NCBI GenBank assembly: GCA_001179505.1
Contig: CDMY01000504.1
Coordinates: 1 to 63,234, forward strand
Length of the DNA: 63,234 nt
Direction of reading: 5' to 3'
DNA from: Vitrella brassicaformis
Taxonomy: Eukaryota > Sar > Vitrellaceae
Shown: positions 43,354 through 54,026 of the stretch, one piece after another
Layout of the letters: each line of letters opens with the position of its first letter
Position numbering within the stretch: position 1 is the first letter of the stretch
The notes under the pieces: model-generated
Database searches by the model: none
What the model saw: only the letters and a program-made list of their open reading frames with translations
What the model was told of the DNA's origin: nothing
Position numbers and translations under genes: made by a program

Positions 43354-46251
43354 ATGGATGTATCATCCAAACAACCCTGTGGCTGCTGCTTGTGGTCATC
43401 GCGTCTTCCAGCGTTCCCCGCTCCCAGAGTCCCTCTCGCATCACCCGTGTATGGCCGCCCTCCCCCTTACCCGCATCACTTGCACGCCGTCCCATCGCAA
43501 GTCCCTCCGGCTCCCCTCCTACCTCCCTCCGGTGCGCACATCCATCCACACCAGATCTACGCCCAACCCAGGGCCTCGAATGCGCAGCTCGGCTTCGCCA
43601 ACTGCCCCCCCTTGCCACCGCAGAGTCTCGGCGTGTACGGGTCGAGTGTGACGGCAGCAGGAGCGTTGTTGCGGCCGACGGGAAGTGGCGGCAGGGGGGA
43701 GTCTGTCGGGCAAGGGGCTGATGTGGGTGACGAGGTGGCGGTGGAGGGCAGTGTGCAAGAGGTGGTAGAGTCTCTCAGGACACACATTGAACAGGTGAGC
43801 TGGCCGCACCAGACCTCACCACCACAGAGATCGCATGTTGTCTTTCTCCCGTCACTGCAGATTAGTTGGGCTGGGCGAGTTCTGCGGGATGAGCACTCGC
43901 GAGCTCTCAAGTCGGAGTGCGAAACGCCAATACAGACACACAACAACGGGCACGCTGGCCAGGTACATAAACAAAACACACAGCTGCACACATACATCCT
44001 TTCCTCTCCTTGCCATTTCTGTGTCCAGGAGGATGACGGCGGTTCTGCAGTGGAGCGTCTTCGTCAGGCGGCCGAGAAGGTGAAGGCTGCAGAGGCGTCG
44101 CTGTTGAGTGCGGCCAACACCCTGCTGCCCATGACCCAGATCCCAGCATCGGCCTCAACACAGGTATGCGGCCTGTGGGCGTGGGAGAGGCCAACAACAC
44201 ACATACATTTCTATATCTGCGTTGTCTGTTGTGCCAGGATAACCGACCACCGTCGTATCGTCTGGTCAAACTCAGCGGCAGACAGCCACCGCCCCAGCCA
44301 CCGGTGCGCACACACCACTGCACACAGAACACCGTGCAGCGGATCCCACTTCTTCACCTGTCCCCTCTCTGCATGTGTGTGGGTGTCTGCAGGCGGCAGA
44401 TCGTGTGTACGGCAACGTGGACGCCAGCGGCCACATGCTGACCATGCACTCGTTCTGGCAGCTCGCCAAGGCCGCCGCCCCCCACTGCGACCGCATAGTC
44501 TTCGACTTCAGATGCCACGACGAGTGGGAGTCGGTGCCCCCCGCCGCCGCATTCGAGATCGGCAAGCGTGCCGTGAACCTCAAGACGGTGGTGGTGCGGC
44601 ACCCCCACCACTCCCCTCACTGGTGGATGGGCGGCTGGTCGTCCTTCATTGAGGGGCACTCGCGCGGCGTGGATGAGAGGAAGAAGACCGGGTGGCAGGG
44701 TGGAGGGATCGAGGAACTCATCTTCGTCCGCGTCCTGGACGCCAGCCTTCCCCGAACGGCCCCCCACAGACGGCTCCCTCCCATCACCCTCCTCCCATCC
44801 TTCAATTTCCCGGCACTCAAGTCCATCAAGGGCGCCGCCGAGGACCACCGTCACCTGTTCGACAGTCGGCGGTGGCGCATGCCGGCCCTCGAGCGGTTCG
44901 AGGGGGGTGTGGGGTCCTTTGGGGCGTTCTGCGGCACGTCCGATCGGCTGCAGTCCTTAGATGTTGGCGGCACTGGTGTTGGCGATGTAGCTGGTGTGAT
45001 CGAGGGATTCTCAGGCGTGGGGTCCTCCAAACTCGCGCGTCTGTAGCGCGTCCGTGGCCTCGGTCTGGTGGGTGGGGACGCTGACGCAGACAGCATCGAC
45101 AGACTTCGGGTGAGGCGCAGAGAGCACAAAGACAGATATCCGAGACATGACGTCCTTGTCTATGTGCCAATCGTGTCTTTGTAGGATGCGCTCAAGTCGC
45201 GGGGCTGCTCGAAGCTGCAGCGTCTTGACTTCATTCGCCGAGCGCTCATCGAGGTCACCCTGCCCACCCTCCGGGCCATCGAAGGATTCCTCCCTGCTGC
45301 AGCCCTCCCATTCGACCTTCCCGCGGCCGAGCTGTCGGTCAGCTTTTCGGACCAGGGCCTCCACTGCTTCGACATGTCGCTGCTGCATCGCATCCCCGCC
45401 CCCTCCCCCCTGATGAAGGCCATGCTGCGGCAGCTCGCCTCGCACGCCCTCCAAGTCGAGTGGACACCGGACGTGGCCTTCATCGAGCACCCGACCAGCC
45501 TCTCATGCGAGAAGGCATTCATTGAAAGCATTCGATTCAACAGGGCCTCGTGGCTGACCATCCACCAGAGCGGCCCCACCCTCCCTGCCGGCCAGACATC
45601 CGCCGGCGGCCCATCCATCCCTGACCCACGTGTGTGGTCGGTCATCGACCACATCGCCCCATCGGCTTTCCCGTCGCTCGACCAGCTGACTGTGGGCGGT
45701 CCGTTCGGCTGTGCGGCGGCCACCCGGCTGCTGACGGCGGCCAAGGTCCGCCTGCCGGCAGAGTCTCGTGTGTTGGCGGAGGGCGTGCAGGGGTCGGAGG
45801 CCCTTGACCTGATGAGGGCGATGGGCAGCGGGACAGTGCTCGAGTCGGTGCAGATAGAGGGCGTGGCGGGTGGGAATGTGGGCGGGCTGGATGAGTGGGC
45901 GCGGGCGAGCGCTGGGGGCCAGCTGCCCAAGACCAGTTCCCTTCGCATCATCCTTCACGACCGTAGGCGAACGAGACAGATGATGAAGGAATTGCAATGT
46001 CTCTGTCTCTGCCTCTGTCTCTGTGTGTACATGGCTCATAGTTAGCCGACGGCATTGCGTGGGAGCAGTTGGACATGATGCTGCAACAGTCTGTGCGGTC
46101 GACCAAGGACGTGGTCATCACGCTCCGCATGCGAGACCTGGAGGAGTTCCTGGCCGCCGTCAAGAGGCTCAGGGACACGACCCTGGCTGCCAAATGGACT
46201 ACCATTACCACCTGGCCGGCCCACACACTCCGTATTTCACGCCGGACGTAA
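43354..46251 (+). CDS. F-box-like family protein C
   Basis: Distant relative of A and B. The first exon begins at the Met at 43354 with a Pro/His-rich segment and ends in VVESLRTHIEQ. Further exons read ISWAGRVLRDEH, EDDGGSAVERLRQAAEKVKAA, DNRPPSYRLVKLSGRQPPPQPP (shared module with A and B) and a long exon from 44391 with FWQLAKAAAPHCDRIVFDF and LRR-like repeats. The next exon starts at 45185 (DALKSRGCSKLQRLDF), and the last region reads DGIAWEQLDMMLQQS, ending at 46249-46251. The long exon runs into a TAG at 45044-45046 with no clear GT donor before it, so either a non-standard splice or a disabling stop lies there. The F-box part itself is not clear in this copy. Confidence 0.45.
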
Positions 46252-46818
46252 GCAAGGAGGGAGGGGGACTGCATGCACACACGCATGTGTGGATGTCTTT
46301 GGGTGTCTGTCTGTCTGTCTATCTGTCTTTCTGTCTGTCTGTCTGTCTGTCTATCGTGGCCTCAGGTAGCTGCTGCTGTTGACGCACACACGACTTCATC
46401 TATCCTCTATCTATTCATCGATGTCTGCGTGTGGGTGTGGGTATATGCGAAAAACTCAGCTAGGGGTAGAAGGCATGTGCAGCAGATCTGCGTGAGGACA
46501 GTGCGAAATTCAATCCTTTATACGTATGCTCGCGACAGTAGATGGGTGTTGACGGTCGTCATTCCTCTCACGGTGTCCACCGAAGCCTCGCAGCTACCAC
46601 CACACAATCCTCTTTTAGCCGCACCATTCGCTCACACGCACCAGACATTAATTACACTGCATCCTAGTACCTACCTACCATATGAAGCGCTGACTCATAG
46701 ACCCACAGACAGACAAATATGTACACCGACGGGTGGTCACCAAAAGACCCACCCATCCATCCATCCATCCATTCACCATGCCATGCAGCTTCTCGCCATC
46801 TCAGCATGGAGGGACGGA
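46252..46818. other. Intergenic between convergent genes
   Basis: TCTG/TCTA repeats at 46300-46355 and (CATC)n near 46750. No supported gene. Confidence 0.5.
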
Positions 46819-49800
46819 TCATAACTCATCATTGTGACCGCCCTCGTCCGGCAGCTGCTCGTCAGGGTGCTGGAGAGAGAGGACGGCCGGGGAGGCGGCA
46901 GGCCGCAATGCAGACTGAACGGACGCACGAAGGACAACACACACGAAGAGCGTGAGCGATAGGGTGAGCGGCGAATGAGTTAGTTGTTGGGTTGTTTGCA
47001 CACCTGTACAGTTTGCAGCGCCGCCTCGAGTGCGATCCAGGACAGATAATTCGTCGACCCACCCGCTGCAACGGCCTGCGACCTGCACACACACAGATCC
47101 ACAGATGCACACAGACACAAGCGATTCAATCGCGTGCAGTGTGTCCATCGATGCTCGCTGACCTCGGCCTCAGCTGTGGCGGCAGCTTGGCCACATCGAA
47201 TGTGGTGTGAGGGTCGATGCTGAGGACGAACATGAGCCCCGTGAGGAAGTCGCTGACGACTTGCACCAGGTTGCCCCACACACGCGCCTCGTCATCGACG
47301 TCCTGGCTGCTCACTTCGCCCAGCAGCACACGGCCGGAGGGATGGGAGAAGTTCCTGCTCAACAGATACCGCTGAGGGGAAGCCACACACGTGGGCACAC
47401 ACAGAGAGGCGCGTGTGCGTGTGGTAGATGCATGGATGGATGGATGAATGGATGGATGGATGGTGTCTTAGTTACCTGGAAGTTGTCAGTCCTGATAGCC
47501 TTGGGCATGCTCTCCGTCCACTGGTCGAACAAGTGTGCCATCTCCCCCTCCTTGCTCCAGTCCACCTTGCCCTGCCCAGCGCCTCTGACAGGCTTGAGCG
47601 TGCCCCTGTTGGTGCGGTAGAAGTCCAGCCAGAAGAGGCACAGCAGCCGGGAAAGATTGAACATTTCAACTGCAGCGCACAGGTCGCATGGCAGATACCG
47701 GTGTGTGTGCGTACACGCCTTGCTTGGCTTACTTACTGAGAGCGAACAGGTTGGACCTCCAGCCCTTCACCGTTCGGGCGAACTCCCTGTCGTCCATTCT
47801 CTTGACGTCATCCGGCCATGGGTTCACATCCAGCCAGAAGGTCTCGTTGCCCAGGGGGTACTGGGGGAAAGACAGACGAGGGCCGTCAACACCCTTCCTC
47901 TAAGAACACACATACAAACCACACACGACAAATGGCCCCAACACACGGATACACACATCCACTGTCCCATCTCACCTGTATGAGGACCATCATGTTGCTG
48001 CCCAGCACGGTGCGATAGTCCTCAAACCGGTCGATCGCCTTGTCATCGCCATAGAGCAGCGTCGCATTGCCGGCAAAGTCGGGCCATTTGGCCGGGGTGG
48101 GGGGCGGGGTGGGCTGGCCGTCACTGACGAACGTGAATGGCGTGTCGAGGATGGAGCCGTGGGAGTAGTGCAGGAGAGGGAAGCCCTCCTCGGCGCCGAC
48201 CTGCATGTGTGGCGTGGCAGGGCGAGAGACGCTACCATTGCATCTGTGTGTGCGTGGCTGTCCTCACTTCAGCGAGGTCGGTCATATCGACGTCGACCGT
48301 GAGGTCGGCCGCGCCGGGGCAGGCGTAAGGAGAGTCCTGACAGCTCTCGGACTTGCTGTATGTCCTGCAGACACACTCATGCACACACACGTCCATCACT
48401 CAACGCGTTCGTTCTTGTGCCGTCGTGTGTGGACTCGCTTGCCTGAAGAGTTTGTTCTCGTACGAGAGAAGGTGGAAGGTGTGTCCGTCAAAGCCGTAGT
48501 CGACGTGGATGGCGTAGCCCCGATCCAACACGGCACTCGCCACCTACAAGTGTCCACACACAAGCGCAAGAACGGATATACGCCAGCCAATCCACACCGC
48601 GCCACGCACCTTCATGAAGTCTCGTATCCTCAGGTTGGCGTAGGTCGTCACGGGCCGCCCGCCAGCCCGCATCGACGTCTCCCTCAGCCTCTTCTTTGAC
48701 CGAACCAGCCACCGAGCCAGCTCTGGCGGCCGATGTGCTGACCAAACACACACACAAAGCAGGAGCAAGGTGGTCTGTGTGTGTGTGCGTGTGTGTGTGT
48801 GTGAGTGTGTTGACCTGGGTCTGTGTGGAAGTAGACCTCGACCGTGTGGACGCTTCGAATGAATGTCGACTCGATGGGGTCTGTGCCGCCCTCCGTCCCC
48901 CACCTGCCGCGGCCACGGGCAATGGCGTCGCGAAGGTGCCCATACGACGACCTGATCGATCGACACACATCTGTGATGTACATGAGTCAGTCGTATCTGT
49001 CTGTATGTTTGTCGGTACCTTGAGAGAACGACATGGTCGTCTGGGGCAGGGAAGGGCTGCCGGGCGTTGAGTGCTTTCTTGAGCCAATCAGAGTCCTCAT
49101 AAACAAGCTGCCGAAGAGCCGGCACCTACACACAGCGGACAAGAAACCCCCCTCCATCCATCCAGTACGCACACACACGCGCCATCGCGCGCACCTCGTC
49201 CTTCACGCTCGCCTTGCCCAACGACTTCAGCACGTGATCGAGAGGCTTCTTGCGGATCACCATGACCAGATAGCACAGCTCCACGCGAACACTGTCGGCC
49301 CCCTTGGCCGATGCAGTGAGCCACGACAGCCACGAAAACGACTGCGAGGGGAAGGGGGGGAACGACACGCGGACCTTGGTGTACTCGAAGGCGTCGACCA
49401 GCTCGTTGGTCACGACTATGCCCGTGACGGGCCTGCTTCCATCGGCAACCTGCACAAACACTCATGTCGGGACATCTATGCGACACACGCAGAATTTGTT
49501 TCTCACCTCTGATTCTGCATCGATGGCTGTTTCCCGCATCCAGTCATGGCTCATGAAGGGCGTGACGTTCCTCGCGTCAAGCGGTGCGTGTGCGGTGAAC
49601 CGGCCGCCGTCCACATGCAGGGTGTTCTTGAGCAGCGACTGAGAGGCCAGCCCTTTGTTGACCTGCAGGTGCCATTGGTGACATCAAAAAATGGATGTGT
49701 GGATGGATGGATGGATGGATGAGTCACCTCTATTGCGTGGTAGCGGACGATGTCGTACATCTGCGGGTGGACCTCGTGCAGCCGCCTCAGTATGCTCTCA

Positions 49801-50373
49801 GCCAGCACGCCCCTGGACACACACACAGACACAGGGGAGGCATGCTTTTCCCTTGGTCTGTGTGTGGATGGGATGGCTGAGTCACTTGTTGGCTCCAAAT
49901 TCGAATATGTGGAAGTGCTCTCTTGGACCGTCGGACGCACAGCAATACCACCACAGCTGAACCATCCTGACACACAATCACGTTCACACAAATTAGATTA
50001 TATCTTCCTTGATCTGTTCACCCACCTCCCGACCTGTCTGCGATGACTGCGCCAAATCCAGTGTTGAAGAGCACCGGTATGGTCTGGAAGTCCTCCTGCA
50101 CACCGCCACGGCTCAACGAATAGTACCCCCAGGATGGGGAGAACACCTACACAGACACACACACACACAAGGAGTCACCCATTGCAACGCATCTTCTTCC
50201 CCATTTCTGCGTACCGCATCGAAGTGCAGCCCCGTGAAGTCATAGAGCCTCTCCATCAGTCGTGGGTCGTGCGCCAGCCCGATCCCGTCCCACTGCCGCA
50301 GCCACGACGGCATGGCTGCGACCGATGCAAGAGCGTGGCCAAGGCATAACAGCAACAGGACGACTGAGAGCAT
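46819..50373 (-). CDS. MidA/NDUFAF7-like SAM-dependent methyltransferase with a secretory signal
   Basis: A large multi-exon minus-strand gene from the Met at 50373 to TGA at 46819-46821. Residues 1-20 (MLSVVLLLLCLGHALASVAA) form a signal peptide. The methyltransferase core follows: HIFEFGANKGVLAESILRRL (the SAM-binding EFGxxxGxL loop), YDIVRYHAIEV, GIVVTNELVDAFEYTKVRV (NELxDAF motif) and later VLDRGYAIHVDYGF. These are the signatures of the MidA/NDUFAF7 (DUF185) family; the mitochondrial member methylates a complex I subunit. This protein is longer, with a C-terminal part of several hundred residues (WPDDVKRMDDREFARTVKGW, FWLDFYRTNRGT, SNYLSWIALEAAL) of unknown function. The signal points to the secretory or plastid route, not to mitochondria. 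Confidence 0.65.
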
Positions 50374-50686
50374 GGCTATCTGCAGAGCATACACACACGC
50401 ACACGCATTGGCATTGCAGACAGGGATGCCCAGGCTGCTCATGAGTGCACTCACCTCTCTGTATCATTCCACGAGCGCTTGTAAGCGCATTCTTTTTGAC
50501 TGCACGCCTTCTGCTGACAGATGAAGGCCGTATCTCTTCAAATCAAGGAGATCTGAGGAGGGAGATCTGCAACGCCGAGCTCGCCATTTTCGAGCTCGCA
50601 AAATCAACCGGAGAGAAAAGGCCAGCAAAAGGGTCAGAGGCAGCACGTGTGCAAGATCTGATAAGCTCCCATCGCCAATAGCCGGC
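50374..50686. promoter_or_regulatory. Bidirectional promoter candidate, methyltransferase/hydrolase
   Basis: AGATCT at 50549-50554, 50563-50568 and 50654-50659; AGCTCGC at 50578-50584 and AGCTCGCA at 50593-50600. This is the densest set of these motifs in the window. Confidence 0.55.
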
Positions 50687-53523
50687 ATGCAGCCCCGGTG
50701 CACGTCGGGTTCGCCACGGCATGTGCCTCGACGGCACTCGCCGTACGACAGGAGCAACAGCGGCGCCCACAGCGGGCACAGCACAGGCAGCGCGGGCAGC
50801 GTCAACAGGCAGACACAGGGACAGTACAGGAGAGGTAAGTTAAGTGATGTGAGGCAACGAGCGCAACCCACACGTACAAGTGTCTTTGTGTGTGGATGTC
50901 GGTGATATATTGTGTGTGGATGTCGTTGTTGCTTTCAGGCGAGACGAGTTATCTGCCTGGGATGACGTTGACTGACTTGTGGTTCGACTGCCCACTCGAC
51001 TACAACAATCCCAAGGGCGAATGGGTGGGTATAGGAGCGCGGCAGACAGACAGACAGACAGACAGGCGGATGTGCGATGGTGTGCGTTTGTGCGTTGGGT
51101 CCACGCAGATCAAAGTGTTTGTCCGCGAGGTCGTATCGACAGGCCGCGAACGGTCCAATCAGGTGGCTTCATACACCCATTCACTGCCAGCGTCAGCACG
51201 CGCCACTGGGTCTGTCTGTGTGTCTGTGTGTGTTCAGCCTGCCTTGCTGTACCTGGAGGGCGGGCCCGGGTTCCCCGCACCACGACCGGTGTCCAAATCC
51301 GGTAAGCGTCGATAGCGATCGACAGACACGCGAGAACACGTGTACAACTCAGTCTGTGTGTGGGTGTGCTGTCGTGTGTGCGGTTCTAGTAGGTTGGCTC
51401 CACCGGTCTCTGGAGGAGTATCGCGTCTACCTGCTCGACGAGCGGGGCACCGGCAACAGGTCACCACACTGATGGCCGTGAGTGTGCTTACTTGCGCGTG
51501 TGTGGTGTGGATGATTCAGCACGCCCGTGACCCACGAGACGTTGAGCCACTTTCCATCCCCACAGCAGCAGGCTGCCTACCTGATGCACTTCAGGGCCGA
51601 CAGCATCATCCGCGACTGCGAGAGGATCAGGAGCATACTGCTCAACCAAGAGAGGTGACCGACACACACACAGACACACACGAAGGACGTCTGGGTACAC
51701 GTGCGTGTGTGTGTGTGTGTCAGGTGGACGGTGTTGGGTCAGAGCTATGGCGGTTTCCTGATCATGAGATACCTGTCGGAGGCGCCACATGCGCTGGAAG
51801 CCGCCATCATCACAGGGGGGCTGCCGCCCCTTCAACGCAGGTATCTGTCGCCATGCACATTCCACACACAGGTCAAGGTCATCGCTCTCTGCAACTTTCC
51901 ATGCGATCAACAATTGTCAATCATCAGCGCTGAGGAGGTCTATCGTGCCACGTTTCGTCGCGTCATGGAGAGGAACAGGCGATTCTACGAGAGATACCCA
52001 GGGGTCAGCTCAGCCAAACAGTCAGAAGACACAACACAAACCGGCACAGCCACACAAGGGTGCATGGGCATGTGGTTCGTGTGCATCAGGACGTCAAGCG
52101 TGTGCAGGACATCGTGCGCCACCTCCACTACAACCCCACACCGCTGCCCTCGGGCGGCCTCCTCACCGCCAGGCGGTTCCTGCAGCTGGGCATGGGATTT
52201 GGCATGGCCTCGGGCTTCGAGTAAGAGAGCACACACGGACACAAAGAGGATCCTGTGACATTTTGGGCGGCTTCATGTGTGATGATTCAATCAGGTACAC
52301 TCACTACCTGATAGAGCAGGCCTTCCTGACGCCTCCAGTTTTGCCGACGCCCGCACCAGTGCCACCACCCGCCGCACCGGCACCAAGTACGGCTACAGAG
52401 AGAGACACATGGCTGCCCCCACCACCGTGCACAATGTGTGTGTTACGGTTGCAGGTGCATCGTCGTCTTCCCCCCCTCCCCCGTCCTTCCACCCATCTGG
52501 CGAGGCGATGCCGCAGCAGGCGTCACTCACACTCATGGACGTCGAAAGCCCCACAGGTATCCGTATAGAACTTTATGCAGACAAAGTGTGCCTGTGTTGA
52601 GAGGGGGGCGTGTGTGTTTCGTTGTGTTGGTGTCATAGGCATGCGCGACATGAGCACCGGTCCGATGCGGCCGGTGGAGCCTCTGCAGCTCAGCTATCAG
52701 TTCCTCAGGGGCGTCGAGAGCGGACAGTCTTTCGAGGTAAGGGACCCCAGCTCACCAGACAGACAACCAGCACAGTGAACCTGTCTCTGTGCAGCTGAAC
52801 CCGTTGTACGCGTTGCTGCACGAGTCCATCTACTGCACGTCGGGTGTGCCGCCGTCGATGTGGGCGGCCGAGCGCGTCATCCGCGGCGGTGACCCGATGT
52901 TTGTCCGGGCATTCGACTATGAGGGCAAGCTGCACTACAGCGATGGAGACATCATGAAGGAGCCCATTCTTTTCACCGGTAGACGTGCCGATGGGTGTGG
53001 GGTGGGACGGGAGGAGGCGCATCCTCTGTCGTGTGTTCCGTGTGTGTGTTGTGTTGTGTGTAGGTGAGATGGTGTTCAGTTGGATGTTTGAGGACTACGA
53101 GAAGCTGAGGCCTCTCAGGGACGTGGCCAACCTGATCGCCAACAAAGACGACTGGCCGCCTCTCTACAGCATTGACAGCCTCAAAAGGTACCAAACAACA
53201 CAGACGGACACACACACATGCGTCCATCCACATGTGATGGTCAGGTGTGACGTGCCGTGTGCTGCTGCGGTGTATTACGAGGACATGTATGTGGAGTCTC
53301 GCTTCTCGGAGGAGACCGCCAATGTGCTGCCCTCATGCAAGATTTGGCTCACTAACGAATACCAACACTCGGGGCTCAGAGGTACGTCGACGAGACGCAG
53401 AGAGAGAGAGAGAGAGAGAGAGAGAGCTGGACGTTTGACCTGTTTCAACGTGCAGATGACGGCTACACGATTTTGAACAAGCTTTTTTGGATGGTCCGGG
53501 GCGGCGTGGCCATCCCGTCATGA
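50687..53523 (+). CDS. Prolyl-aminopeptidase-like alpha/beta hydrolase (S33 family)
   Basis: About 12 short exons; the first are 50687-50834, 50939-51024, 51109-51162 and 51238-51301, with consistent phases. The order of motifs is that of the S33 peptidases: DLWFDCPLDYNNP, ALLYLEGGPGFPAP (oxyanion HGGPG-type loop), YLLDERGTGNSTP, WTVLGQSYGGFLIMRYL (GxSxGG nucleophile), a helical cap interrupted by a Pro/Ala-rich insert (APVPPPAAPAP), VYYEDMYV (acid position) and EYQHSGLRDDG (His). It ends VRGGVAIPS. The family removes N-terminal Pro or acts on other small peptides and esters. All three catalytic positions appear to be present. No signal peptide is seen. Confidence 0.75.
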
Positions 53524-54026
53524 CACTCATGGGTGGATGAAGATCGATGGATGCGTGGAGTGCGAAATGCGCGCGCATTTGCCTACATTGACATGCAGAC
53601 AGGCATTGGTGTGTGTGTGCGTGTGTAGCTGAGCGAGTATGTATACTAGCGGGCGGAAATGTGTACGTTTGTGTGTTGTGTACATACATTCAGGCAGGCA
53701 GGCATCGGCCGATCGGCCCTCTAATGAGCGGCCGCGTGTGCAAGGCAGTGGTCGACACGGACTCATGCGTGCAGTGGACGATGGGAATCGCTGTTCCTTC
53801 TAGCTGCACGTATGTATGTGCGTGTTGACTGCATTGTGGCCGTATACACTGACTGATTCAATATCCCACAGCAGTACCTACCAACGTGCACTAAGAGAGT
53901 CACCCCTCAACCCAGTGTTGTCCGTCCATCGGTCGCCGGCAGGGACATCTGCCACCCGCAGGCAGTGAACGCATAACGCAGCAAAGGCAGTCTCTTTCGC
54001 TAGTGGATGCACAACGACGGCCGGCG
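53524..54026. other. Intergenic between convergent genes
   Basis: No frame of interest; GTGT and CAGG short runs. Confidence 0.5.

Noticed and set aside
44354-44854. Minus-strand frame inside gene C
   Set aside because: Antisense to a clear coding exon; composition reflects the opposite strand.
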